Positions 44,463-54,969 of a DNA stretch of 64,000 nucleotides are shown piece after piece. The notes beneath the pieces were generated by a model. It was not told the DNA's origin. It made no database searches and saw only the letters and a program-made list of their open reading frames with translations. Made by a program: the position numbers and the translations under genes. The DNA comes from Liopterus haemorrhoidalis (Eukaryota; Arthropoda; Insecta; Coleoptera; Dytiscidae): contig OZ020616.1 in assembly GCA_963971575.1 (NCBI GenBank), positions 55,597,201 to 55,661,200 of the forward strand. Reading direction: 5' to 3'. Numbering within the stretch: position 1 is the first letter of the stretch; the number at the start of each line of letters is the position of its first letter.

Positions 44463-44908
44463 TTAAGGTCGTTTGTAAGATCTTCTGGAGTGCACCATTC
44501 CCGATAAGTCTCTTTTAATACTCCAACAGTAGTCAGAAATCATGTGAGTATCCCACCTTCCTTGATAACGTTTCTCCATCTCTTTTAAATCCTGATGGAA
44601 ACGTTCACTCTGTTCATCACTAACATTTCCAAGATTAACAGGAAATTTGTCAAGATGACTGTTTAAAAAATGAAGTTTCACGCTCATGTTGCACCCCAGA
44701 TGATGAAAATTTTCAATCAAATTTTCAACGACCTCCATAAGCCTTTTCTGGTAAACTTATTGAACAACAAGTACAAACCTGAACATTTAATGGATGCAGC
44801 GGTCATACTAAGTACCTTACCCTTGACCTTGCAATCCCCGTCGTTGTAAAAAGGTCTATAAGAAGTACCTGCATGTAAGGCGTTCCTACGAAATATATTG
44901 GACAACAA
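44463..44908 (-). pseudogene. C-terminal part of a multicopy arthropod gene of unknown function
   Basis: The frame reads VVENLIENFHHLGCNMSVKLHFLNSHLDKFP, then GNVSDEQSERFHQDLKEMEKRYQGRW, then MISDYCWSIKRD, and ends SYKRP. The upstream part (44717-44908) is in another frame and not recognisable. The first 15 residues overlap in homology with the end of the 23085-23680 relic (LVENMLSNFNILGC), so these are two pieces of one family. I recognise SDEQ.ERFHQD as a recurring arthropod motif but know no biochemical role. Confidence 0.65.
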
Positions 44909-44909
44909 G

Positions 44910-45800
44910 AACGAAGTTGAAATTAAAGTAGACGTATATCAGAACGTGAAAAGGTGAAAAAAGTCAAAATATGATGAAAAATTTGACGTGATAAGCAGAA
45001 ACTGTTAACATTTTTGAAATCAGCACCTCAAAATTAGTTAAAAACAAGTATCAGATCTAAGTCAGAAAAAAAAGTTTAAATTTGTTGACCAGTGTTATTG
45101 TTATTATTATCTTTAGTTATTACTGTATAAAACTGGTGACATATTATCTATTGAACGGTAGTCAACGTTGAAAATCTGGTTGTGTATGTATTAAAAGACC
45201 TGCCTTTATACTTCCAAGAATTTATTAATCTACTTGCATAAAATGGCGCGGTATTAACCAAAACTTGACGCGTAATTAGAGTTCATGAGTTGTCAAAAGA
45301 TATAACAAATTAAATCCGTTATGTGAGATAATTTAATAAGTATACTAATGAACTTGTCTGAACATGTTTTTTTCTGCAAAACCTTAATTGAAGGGCCGAA
45401 TTGCATCCGGAATGGTCCGGTGGTTCGCCGCGATCTCATCATAAAACGTATTGACAGTACTTAACAAGATGATTGAGTTTAACACTGATTGAAATCTACG
45501 TTCGCATTACTGCTTATAAATGAGTTACTATCGGTTTTCAATTAGGACAAAAATTTCGATTAGATTTACTTTAATAGTAATTAACAGTAAATTTACATTT
45601 TCAAACCCTAATATAATACTAAACTATATTATCCACTAAAGTAATATCCTTTTATAACAACACACAATATCCAAAAAGGCACTCACTCAGGATTTTTTCT
45701 TGGAGGGGGGACTTAGAAGACAAAATTGTGGCAGGGATCGGAAAATTATTCGGTAAAAAGTGCTGACTAAAAACATTTTACCTTCCAATATGGAAGTGTT
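44910..45800. other. Unassigned sequence
   Basis: No coding or repeat signal recognised. Confidence 0.35.
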
Positions 45801-45803
45801 GAC

Positions 45804-46658
45804 AAAAAAATTTATGTGAAGTGTGAATATTCACACATTTCAGGGTTTCGCAGGTATATAATAAGTGAAGGTGGTATGCTGAGTATGTAGGACAAATTTT
45901 ACTTTGTAGTAATCACGGCAAAATGAACGATATTTTAAAAATAATTTATCGTCTGTTAAACATATAATAAGACTGGTTATTAAATTTACGCTCTTAAAAA
46001 TTAAATACAACATTTGTCAAAATATAACTAGAATTTTGACAAAATAATTTCAACATAATAAAAATGCAAAAAAAAACAGAAAAAATAAAATTCACTCCGT
46101 ACTCGAACTCGAAACCCTTCGTTTACCAGCGAGTTTTAGCTTACGACACCAGTGCTCTAACCAATAACGCTATCGTACGCCTTGCATGTGAGTGTCTTAC
46201 ATTGGTATAACTTTTGTACTTTGAGAACCAAAAACCACAAAAAATGCGTTATTTTCCGAAAACATAATCTGATCAAAAATTCCTGTTGTACTATTTCGGT
46301 TCACACCAATATACATTACTTAGAATTTTTTTCGATTTTTAGTTTAAACCATCTGGGCTACAGGGTGTGGGACAAAATTTTTTTTGCACAATTTTGGCAA
46401 AAATCGCATCAAAATAATTTATTTTGCAAAAATAAAAATTTGATCATTAATCCACGTACTAAGGGATTTCATTTGATACCCTACTCATAATTTAAAAAAA
46501 ATATTTTTGTTTTCGATGAGCACATATTTGTTTATATTTTTAGGGGGGTATGTTTTTTAGATGTTTTAGTATTTTTCCTATGTGCGGGTCAAAGAGTTGT
46601 ATAAGCATGCCAAATTTCAACTCTCTAGGTTTAGCCGTTTGGCTACAATTTTTACCGA

Positions 46659-46724
<66 letters not shown>

Positions 46725-46776
46725 GACAAAATGACGGTATAAGGGTTTTTTGGTCATACCTACAAAACCCTAAAAA
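45804..46776 (-). mobile_element. Family A repeat, copy A3
   Basis: Reverse orientation, ends as in A2, with a (CAGA)n run of about 16 units at 46661-46724. The section next to the palindrome end (AAAATGAACGATATTTTAAAAAT) matches A5 rather than A1/A2/A4, so two subfamilies exist. It carries a different tRNA-like cassette. Confidence 0.75.
46093..46186 (-). other. tRNA-like cassette (type III) in A3
   Basis: On the minus strand TAGCGTTATTGGTTAGAGCA matches a canonical tRNA D-arm and box A region very well. GAGTTCGAGTACGG further on is close to box B. The sequence is unrelated to cassettes I and II except for these motifs. The anticodon arm is not convincingly formed. Confidence 0.65.
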
Positions 46777-47019
46777 GGTCCTGACTTCGAATTTATAAGT
46801 GATGACCAAAAAAGCTATCGAACTTTAGAATGTTTCTTGAGTCCTTGGAACGGGGGGAGGGAGGCGAGTCCCCCCCCCTAGTGCGCGTTTGGCTTACATC
46901 ATATAAGTTTTTAATTTTACATTAAAAGTAATAACCTGTCGGCCCTCCTTTCGTTTCAATAATACCTTTCGCTTTTGGGAAGACTTATCATCAAGTTTTT
47001 ATTACTCTAGATGTTTTAC

Positions 47020-47790
47020 TCCATTTTTCCCGAAGAGCAGCTTCAAATTTTCATATCGATTTTGGCAAAATTGGTCAAAAAGATTTAAAACTGTTCCCAT
47101 ACAAAATTCTTGCTTTACATGAGTTGCTGCCAGCAGATCACAATAAGCGAATGGTGTATTGTCACTGGTTCCAACAAAATTTAATTAATAATGTTGATTT
47201 GTTAAATTTAATGTTTTTTTCTGACGAGGCCTGGTTCACCCTTTCGGGGTATATAAATTCACAAAATATGAGGTTATGGAGTGCTCAAAATCCTCATACT
47301 TTTTGCGAAACTCCCCTTCATCCGTTAGAAGTGTTTGGATTGCTGTGTCTCGAAGACGTATTATCGGACCCATATTATTCCACGAAACTGTTACTGCTCA
47401 GAGATATTGGAATATTGTACGGGAATTTATTATTCAGCTTCATGAGGATGAGCTCCAGCAAGGCTACTTCCAACAGGATGGCGTGACTGCTCACACGCTC
47501 AAAAGACCATCGTGAATTTTTTGACGTTCGAATCATTAGTTTACGTTCAAATCCAGAATTTCCACCTAGATCACCAGACTTGATTAATTTACATTACTTT
47601 ATATTCCATTATCTGAAAAATAATGTATACAAGACTCCTATTAACAATATCGAGGAACTGCAAAACAGAATTACCGAATAGTGTGCTAATATAACTCAAA
47701 TTCTTATAAATGCTTTTAATAGTATGAAAAGACGAGTCAATTTGTGTCTGCAGGAAAACGGTGGTCATTTTGAACAGCTTCTTTAGTTTT
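47020..47790 (+). pseudogene. Tc1/mariner-type transposase, catalytic half
   Basis: From about 47040 the frames read FPYKILALHELLPADHNKR, then FFSDEAWFTLSGYINSQN with the first aspartate. After two frame changes come RRIIGPILFHETVTAQRYWNIV, the second aspartate (FQQDGVTAH), and PPRSPDLINLHYF where the third aspartate position is replaced. It ends LCLQENGGHFEQLL. The N-terminal DNA-binding half and TIRs are missing. The spacing resembles D37-41D groups but gaps prevent a count. Confidence 0.78.
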
Positions 47791-47879
47791 TTATGTTTAT
47801 TTTTCTGTATCTATGAAATCAAAAATTTCCATAATTACAAAGGTTGTGCCTAAACGTTACTCAATTGTTATATAAAGTT

Positions 47880-48090
47880 AGGACCTTATTTTTTGCTCAT
47901 CATTTCTATTTTTGAAAGTGAGGACCTTTTTTGTGCTCATCACTTGTTTTTTGTATGTGAGGACCTTTTTTTTAGGTCATCAGCTGTATTTTCACCTGTA
48001 TTATAATAAAAATTCTCGGATATAGAAATCATTAAGCGGGGCCCGCAAAGAAAGTTTCTCCCCGGGGCCTTAGAAGTCCTCTCGTCGGCC
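47880..48090 (+). repeat. hAT-MITE-derived tandem module relic
   Basis: Three units of GTGAGGACCTTTTTT-TGCTCATCACTT with spacers match the interior of the 21199 MITE. CGGGGCCTTAGAAGTCC..GTCGGCCCTGAATAG follows, without a clear paired end. Confidence 0.6.
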
Positions 48091-48099
48091 CTGAATAGT

Positions 48100-48865
48100 G
48101 TGTATATATTACGGTTGCATGTTATTTATTTTTTTTGGTTTAGGAGTACATAATCAAAAAAAATTGGATACCACAGCTATATAAAACCCTTTTCATTCAT
48201 TGGTAACTGAATATTTTTAGTAACGTTCACTCTATAATGAAGATACAACATCGTCTGTACAAACGATTTGCGATCTAACTTCTCATCTTGATTTGTAGAT
48301 CTATTCCCTCCACCCTTCAATCCTCTTTCATCCCCAGGATTCGGAATGCTTTTAAATTGATGAACCAACAACAAGTGGTCGAGGGTTTTTGTATCTTTTA
48401 ATATATTTTAGAATAGAGAAGAAAATATTGGAAGATATATTACTAAAACCGTAAGTTAATTTTGTTCTTTGATTAATTAATTGGTATTTGTGCAATTGAT
48501 TATCTGGAAATTTACTACTAAAGAAAATAAGTGTTAGAAAATTGGAGTAAAGGAAGAGAAGAATCAGATAATAGAGATTTTAGTTTAGATTAGGGGTTTT
48601 TAACCTGTGTTTCGCGGAACACAAATGTTTCATGAACTTGTAGAAGTGTACCGCGAATTTATGACCAGTATTGCCAACTTAGTAGATTTTCTACTTCTGG
48701 TAGAATGAGATGTTGATCTGGTGACCATAATTTGAATTTAGTAGATAGTAGAAAAACTGCTAGATTATATACATAGATAAAATAATCTGTCCAAAAATGA
48801 AGCCCGCAAACTTCAAATCATTTCGCCATTATTTTACATCCGTTTTAATACACGCGTTTTGAGCG
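48100..48865. other. Unassigned, possible hAT-like end
   Basis: TAGGGGTTTTTAACCTGTG at 48590 resembles a common hAT MITE end, without a partner. Confidence 0.3.
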
Positions 48866-48869
48866 ATAG

Positions 48870-49325
48870 TACAAAATGGATAAAATAAAAATTCGAGGTG
48901 TGATTTAATTCTTCTTTTTGGAAGAGAAAACAGCGAAGAAAATCCATGAAAGGTATTTTTCTACACTGGATGACTCATTCCGTTACTATGAAACCACTGG
49001 ATAAGCTTTGCAAGGAGACGAATATCCTGGTTGCAGCAAGTGGTTCAGAATGTTAAGCATAGATCTTTTCAGGACGGTAGCATCAAAGATTAAGATTGCT
49101 ATGTTAGTGACCAACCTTCGAAGAGGAGATGGCACTTGAAGAAGAAGAAACTTACGATGAACGAATTCCAGCGTGGCACAACAAGCAGCAAATATGCACC
49201 ACTTTCTGGCATTCCAAGAACAGTTGTCACACCAGAAACTATTGATAAAGTTCATGATATGGTTTGGTCCGACAAGTGTGCCATTTCAAGTAAAAATCTT
49301 TTAAAATGTAAACGGGTAAACTAAT
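48870..49325 (+). pseudogene. mariner N-terminal fragment
   Basis: Pieces read KIKIRGV, then EEKTAKKIHERYFSTLDDSFRYYETTG in a shifted frame, then FQRGTTSSKYAPLSGIPRT and VTPETIDKVHDMVWSDK. This covers the first helix-turn-helix, the linker and the start of the second. The catalytic domain is absent. Confidence 0.65.
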
Positions 49326-49629
49326 ATGATATTAGGTTTGTATTTGTTATTCAGTTTGGTATCTTTTAAAGTTTACATTCCTAAGATTGGTAGCAGCTAT
49401 CCATTCCTCCCTGACTTCTGCTTTTCTGTTCAGATCTACATATTTCTGACAATTAAACTGCTTCTTAAAGTAAAAGGTCTGTTTTATTCATAACCATTTA
49501 CTTCTGTCTTGAGCAAAAGATCAACAAAAAAGCATTTGCTTCTTACTCATAAGTAGAAGGTTTTGCTTTTATTTTTATTCATATTATTTCGAGGATTTGC
49601 TTCATAATTTGCAAGTAAAACGTTATGCT

Positions 49630-50045
49630 TATTTTTATTAATACGGCCCAATGTCTGGGCTTCTATTTTAATTGAAGTTGTTACATCACCGGTATTTCTG
49701 CCACATCATTATTTTGGTTTTGGTTGTATTCACTCTCATAAAGAATTCATCATTTAGGGTCGACGACATTTCTATCAAAGCAGATTGTAGTTCTTCTGCA
49801 CTATTTGCCAGCATGCAATATTGTCGGAATATCTCAACATGTCGATTTTATGTCCATATATTTTGATGCCTACGTTTATATTTTCTTTGACAGAATTTAT
49901 GGCTTCCTGAATGTAAGCGTTAAATATAATTGGCGATAAAGCGCAGCCCTGTCTTACACCTTTCCCAATCCCGGCTTCTTCTGTTGTGTTGCCGATTTTA
50001 ATAACGCCAGTTTCGTTTTTAAACAGATTCCAAATTGAGTTTGGT
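49630..50045 (-). pseudogene. RTE-like reverse transcriptase fragment
   Basis: On the minus strand, a frame gives WNLFKNETG, then GIGKGVRQGCALSPIIFNAYIQEAIN, then KIYGHKIDMLRYSDNIACWQ. GVRQGCALSP is the RTE-type version of the palm motif. The catalytic FADD is changed to YSDN, which would inactivate it. Flanked by a short A run near 50050. It may come from the same family as 37074 and 40078. Confidence 0.75.
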
Positions 50046-50059
50046 ATTCAAAAAAAAAA

Positions 50060-50575
50060 AAAAAGAAACAAAAGTGTACTGTGAAAAGGATTAGAAACAG
50101 GAACTAAAAACCTCTTAAACTTTTATTCCTAGACTACAGCTCCCCCCCACTGGCACCAACCTGATCCCACTAATTATGCCAAACCTTTTACTATACTTAT
50201 TAATACCAACTTTAAAAAATTAAATAGCACTCAAAATAGTTATTAAATTTCCTCTTAATTAATGTTAGCTCTCATATTAATTCAGAAACACGCGGATGGT
50301 TTTCCATCTCTTTCAGCTCTTGAATGTAAAAATACGATCTTTCAGATGCAATGCATATTCGAAATTTAATTGGCAATTTAGAAAATTTTCATAAATACGA
50401 AGAATATTAATCTTTGAAAACAGAAAATTTCAAGAGTATGGAAATTGAGTCAATTTAAAAATAAATATAGAATATCAGTTCAATGAACAGATTGGACTGA
50501 GTAGATCTAGCATATATTGGTAAACAAGGTACCTGGAAAGAATACTTACGTATAATAAGAACAACCAACTAGAGA
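50060..50575. other. Unassigned sequence
   Basis: Nothing recognised. Confidence 0.35.
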
Positions 50576-50579
50576 AAAA

Positions 50580-51106
50580 TTGATGTGGAGTGTGAATTTT
50601 CACAATTTTCAGGGTATTGTAGGTATTTAATAAGTGTAAGAAACCAACAGAATATTGTTGAGGACAATATATTTTTTATATTCACATCAAAACTAACAGC
50701 TTTTTGATAATTATTTTTATTCGATATTTCATTACTAAGAGCTTTTATTTATTTTTTTAAATTTAATTTAAATAATTTTCGAAAATTTCAATTAAAAAAT
50801 CACCGCGATTTTTTCTGCATTTTCTTCGTATTTCAGTCTTCATTAAATTAGGGTGACCATTTTCTTAAGAAGGCAATGTGGGACGGAGCAAAAAAAAAGG
50901 TCCTCACCTCCCAAATCCAAATGCGGGACAATGCGGGACAAAATGTTAAAATGCGGGACGCATCTTAATGCGGGACAAAATGTTAAAATGCGGGACGCAT
51001 CTTAATGCGGGACAAATTGTTAAAATGCGGGACAGTCGCGCAAAATGCGGGACGAATGGTCACCCTACATTAAATTAATAAGAAATATATTGATAAATGC
51101 ATTCAT
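50580..51106 (-). repeat. Family D repeat, copy 3, interrupted by a hAT MITE
   Basis: Reverse orientation, from TTGATGTGGAGTGTGAATTTTC through AGGTATTTAATAAGTGTAAG and AGCTTTTTGATAATTATT to CGTATTTCAGTCTTCATTAA and beyond the MITE to about 51100. It abuts family A copy A4 at 51108. Confidence 0.65.
50849..51067. mobile_element. hAT-type MITE, TIR TAGGGTGACCATT (copy 2)
   Basis: The same ends as the 26889 copy and an exact 8-bp duplication CATTAAAT at 50841-50848 and 51068-51075. The interior has one A(9)GGTCCTCACCTCCCAAAT unit, then a tandem array of AATGCGGGACGCATCTT and AATGCGGGACAAAATGTTAA units. It sits inside family D copy 3. Confidence 0.92.
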
Positions 51107-51634
51107 TAGGGTTTTGTAGGTATGACCAAAAAACCCTTATACTGTCATTTTGTCGTCTGTCTGTCCGGTAAAAATTGTAGCCAAACAGCTAAACCTAAAG
51201 AGTTGAAATATGGCATGCTTATACAACTCTTTGACCGCACATAGGAAAAATACTAAAATATCTAAAAAACATATCCCCCTAAAAATATAAACAAATATGT
51301 GCTCATCGAATAAAATAATATTTTTTTTGAAATTTTGAGTAGGGTATCAAATGAAAGCCCTTAGTACGTGAATTAACGATCAAAATTTTATTTTTGCAAA
51401 ATAAATTATTTAGACGCGATTTTGGCCAAAATTGTGCAAAAAAAAATGTCCCACACCCTGTAGCCCAGATGGTTTAAACTAAAAATCTGAAAAAATTCTA
51501 AGTAATGTACATTTGTGTGAATTGGAATAGTACAACAGGAATTTTTGTTCAGATTATGTTTTCGGAAAATAACGCATTTTTTCTGTTTTTTTGTTAACGA
51601 TGTATAAAAGTTATAGTTATGTAACACACTATAC

Positions 51635-51708
51635 TAGAAGGCGTATCCTGGTGTAATGGTTAGCTTGCTCGCTTGCTACGCAGCAAACTACGAATCGCTC
51701 CCGGGCAT
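51635..51708 (+). other. tRNA-like cassette (type I) in A4
   Basis: TGGTGTAATGG (box A match), a TTGCTACGCAGCAA hairpin resembling an anticodon arm, and a poor box B. Same type as in A5 (60408), where the T-arm is well preserved. Confidence 0.6.
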
Positions 51709-51769
51709 TTTTTGTATTTTTTGCTTGACCATGTAAACTATTTAATAACACAGTAAACCAACATGCTTT

Positions 51770-51836
51770 GATAGTGTAATGATTAGATGTCACGCGTTCT
51801 AATTTGCAAACTAGGGTTCGCTCCAGTCTCGAGTCA
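51770..51836 (+). other. tRNA-like cassette (type II) in A4
   Basis: TAGTGTAATGATTAG box A-like region and CTAGGGTTCGCTCCAG with a near box B match. The cassette follows type I after about 60 bp of repeated family A sequence (GCTTGACCATGTAAA..), so A4 may be a recombinant of two copies. Confidence 0.6.
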
Positions 51837-52199
51837 ATTTTATATAATCTGTTTTTTTTTTGCATTTTTATTATGTTTAAATTATTTTTTCAAAATTCTA
51901 GTTATATTTGGGCAAATGTTGCAGTTAATTTTTAAAAGCGTAAATAAAATAACCAGTGGAAATTGTTAAAATTGAATTTACGAAATCAGAAGGGCGGAGT
52001 TATGACTTAAAACAACCAATGGAAGCCATAGGCGCAATTTTCAAAATCTTAATGTACCTTGCTATATAAAAAAAATACTGCACATATTTAGAAACCTAAA
52101 TAATGGTATTAGACATTCGAATTAATATTAACAAAAAAAAAAAAAAAAATTAACATAAAATTTGTTTTGGCATCCCAAATAATCATCATTCACTTACTA

Positions 52200-52963
52200 C
52201 CAGGTCTACAAGTATGAAATGCGGATTTTTTTAAAAATAAAACACATTAAACTTAAAAAAAAAAGTAAAAGTTTATTTATTCAAAGTATGCTCCATTAGA
52301 AGTTATATATTTTCCCCATCTTTCAGGTAATTTGTGAATACCACGCCAGTAGAACTCTTCCCCTTTCCCCGCAAACCATTCATCTAGCCATTCTTTCACA
52401 TTTTCATATGAACAAAAGTGCTGCTCGGCAAGTGCGTGACCCATCGATGCGAACAAGTGGTAATCTGAAGGGGCCAAGTCTGGTGAGTAAGCGGCATGGG
52501 GTAGCACTTCCCACTTGAGTGCCTCCAATGTGTTGCAAACTGCTTTTGCCTTATGTGATGGAACGTTATCGTGAAGAAAGATTACCTTGTGCTGTCTTCT
52601 TTCGTATTCTGGTCGTTTTATGAGCAGCGAATGGTTCAATTCGATCAGTTGTTGTTGGTAGCGTTGGGTATTAACTGTTTCACCAGGTTTTAACAGTTCA
52701 TAATAGATCACACCCTTTTGGTCCCACCAAGTAAAGAGCATTGTCTTTTTGCCAAAGCGATTCGGTCTTGCAGTTGATGTGGATGTTGACATTTTTAACA
52801 CAGTAAAACAAAACTATATGATCACTTTTCAAATTATAACCTATACGCATTTGACACTTAATGATAACTTAACAAAACGCCATATGTGTTGAAACTTTGA
52901 ACTATACACTCTGTTTGCGCGGCAAGTATGAAAAAAATCCGCATTTCATACTTGTAGACCTGG
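52200..52963 (-). mobile_element. mariner element, internally deleted, 764 bp
   Basis: The ends CCAGGTCTACAAGTATGAAA and complement are almost identical over more than 30 bp, with TA at 52198-52199 and 52964-52965. It is inserted in family A copy A4, whose terminal block is restored on removal. About half of a typical mariner is missing. Confidence 0.95.
52277..52801 (-). pseudogene. mariner DD34D transposase, C-terminal half in an open frame
   Basis: 174 codons from MLKMSTSTSTARPNRFGKK. It carries LFTWWDQKGVIYYELLKPGE, the second aspartate (IFLHDNVPSHKAK) and the third (YSPDLAPSDYHLF); 34 residues separate them. It ends ..WGKYITSNGAYFE. The DNA-binding region and the first aspartate are deleted, so it cannot transpose itself. 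The frame has no stop, which implies a recent deletion. Confidence 0.92.
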
Positions 52964-53490
52964 TAAATACCTGTGAAACCCTGAAAAGTGTGAAAATTCA
53001 CACTTCACATCAATTTTTATGTGTTGATATTTTTTTGTGATCTTATCTTTAAAGATGTTTTTTTCTGTTACGTCCCTGTTTTTATCTGTGTCGCGGATAG
53101 AGTGATAGAATTGGAATACTCTTACGCGTTTGAAACTTCGGAAATCATGTCATTTTTTAGATACGTATCACTACTTGGAAATAATTCCGTAGACATGAAA
53201 ATAGTAAAGTTGGATTTTCCACAAAATTTAAAATACTTTCCTAGAAATTTATCACACAAAATCCTATTTGCAGTATATCTAGACTTAAAAAGAACGAAAA
53301 TAAAAAGTTACAGAAAATAATTTTATACTTAAAAGATTTTTTCAGAAATGTATATCATCAGTACAAAATGAAAATGAATATACCTACAAATTTATTCAAA
53401 GACATACGTGATTTTTTCTCGGCCTACTCTGATATTTCTTTTATTGAATCACACGTTACTTATACCAGGGTCGTCTTAAAAGTAAGTAAA

Positions 53491-53701
53491 GCTGCATTCA
53501 GAGCTCAGTAAATTAACACTCTGTGCGTTATGGATAGTTTTTAAACGAGTGCAATTGGTATGATCGGACAAGCTCGTACTATATCGCTCAACAGTAGTAT
53601 AGCAACGACAAAGCACGAGCATGTCCGATCATACCAAATGACCTCGTTTAAAAATTATCCATAGCGTACAACGTGTTGATTTACAGAGCTCTGAATGCAG
53701 C
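53491..53701. mobile_element. TTAA-type MITE, short fold-back copy
   Basis: GCTGCATTCAGAGCTC and GAGCTCTGAATGCAGC are inverted. The flanks are TAAA (53487-53490) and TTAA (53702-53705). Nearly the whole 211 bp pairs with itself (GGTATGATCGGACAAGCTCG with CGAGCATGTCCGATCATACC). Related by its ends to 33879-34402. Confidence 0.78.
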
Positions 53702-53724
53702 TTAACACTATTTTTTTTAATCAG

Positions 53725-54066
53725 TGTGGTTGGTGTGAAAAGTCTGGGAGTCTCAGGGAATTTGCGTCTGGGCGTAGTGGCAGCACTGTAAAATTTCTAT
53801 GCGCGTGCGTCGATCGATCCGGCAGTCAGGCTCCAGCCACTATGGAGACTCCACTTCTACCGCCGATTGCGAAGTTCGTAGCGTTATTCGTTTTCTCACG
53901 GCTAAATAAAAATGCTATTGAAATTCATCACGAGTTGTGTAGTGTTTATGGTGCAGACTTTATGTCAAGGCCAATGATTTCTCGTTGGTGCCAGTCATTC
54001 ATTGAAGGAAGAACAACATTACAGACCTGCTTGAGAAGTTTCGATGGGATTTTTTTTTTCAAATAA
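53725..54066 (+). pseudogene. mariner N-terminal fragment
   Basis: From 53850 a frame reads METPLLPPIAKF, then ALFVFSRLNKNAIEIHHELCSVYGADFMSRPMISRWCQSFIEGRTTL, the first helix-turn-helix of a mariner transposase. It then jumps to DLLEKFRWDFF, which resembles sequence before the last catalytic motif. An internal deletion removed most of the catalytic domain. Confidence 0.7.
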
Positions 54067-54433
54067 TAACTGGCTATAAATTCTAATAATTCATTATTAA
54101 ATGTAATAATTCTAATTAATCTTGTCATAAAATTAAATTAAAAAAGGGTTGTAATGTTTAAAACATTAAAAATAATTAAGAAAACAAAAATTAATTAGAC
54201 AATATAATTAATAACACTTTAAGAAACCAGAGACAGCAATTTTAAGAAAACGCTAAAAAATAAAGGTTAAAAATTTTAAAGAAAATTTGCTTAGGAATGA
54301 TCTAAAATTTAATTGTTTCGAAGGTAAAAGATTTTAAATTAAGTACATTTTAGGTAAAGTTTCACAATAGTAGGTATTTTATGCGATAAGTTTAGAAAAG
54401 TGATGTTTTACTAAAAGAATATTGACTGTTTAA

Positions 54434-54788
54434 GAGGATCCCACACTGTATACGCAAGCAAATCACTGTATTTGTAAATAATACGTAAAAGGTTACGAAT
54501 TTAGAAAAAAATAATATAACAGAATCAACAAATATATGATCATTACATACATTTTTATTAGATTTTGATCGATTGAATAACAAGAGTATAATCAAATTAT
54601 TAAATATGATATAAAATCTTCCTTTTGCAATTTTTGTCCAAACTATGCAACTGATCAAAATCAAATAAAAATATATGTAAAAATCAAATATTTTTTGTTG
54701 ATTCTGTTGTATTATATTTTCTAAATGCGTAACCTTTGAATTATTTACAAACACAGTGATTTCGTTGTGTGTACTGTGTAGGATCCTC
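54434..54788. mobile_element. TTAA-flanked MITE with ~105-bp TIRs
   Basis: GAGGATCCCACACTGTATACG and its inverted partner CAGTGATTTCG..GTAGGATCCTC are imperfect inverted repeats of over 100 bp, with TTAA at 54430-54433 and 54789-54792. It is non-coding. TTAA suggests piggyBac-type mobilisation. Confidence 0.8.
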
Positions 54789-54969
54789 TTAATTATGAGC
54801 GTCAGCGAGCCATACGTGTTTTTTTAACCAACAAGCAAAATTATTTTTTAAACGAGTTGAATTTATTTTTTTATTTGCGAATATTTTTTCGCATACTGGA
54901 AAGAAATGCGAAAAATATTAAAATTTTTAATAGAAAAATAAAAATTACTAAAAATATACCAAATGCTTT

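Larger units (their letters stand above)
51108..53018 (+). mobile_element. Family A repeat, copy A4, with two tRNA-like cassettes and a mariner
   Basis: Begins AGGGTTTTGTAGGTATGACC with a very short GTCT tract, and carries the conserved GCTAAACCTA-AGAGTTGAAA and GAAAGCCCTTAGTACGTG blocks. It ends CACTTCACATCAATTTTT at 53018. Cassettes lie at 51635 and 51770. The mariner at 52200-52963 splits the ACTTAC-TAAATACCT terminal block. Confidence 0.78.
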
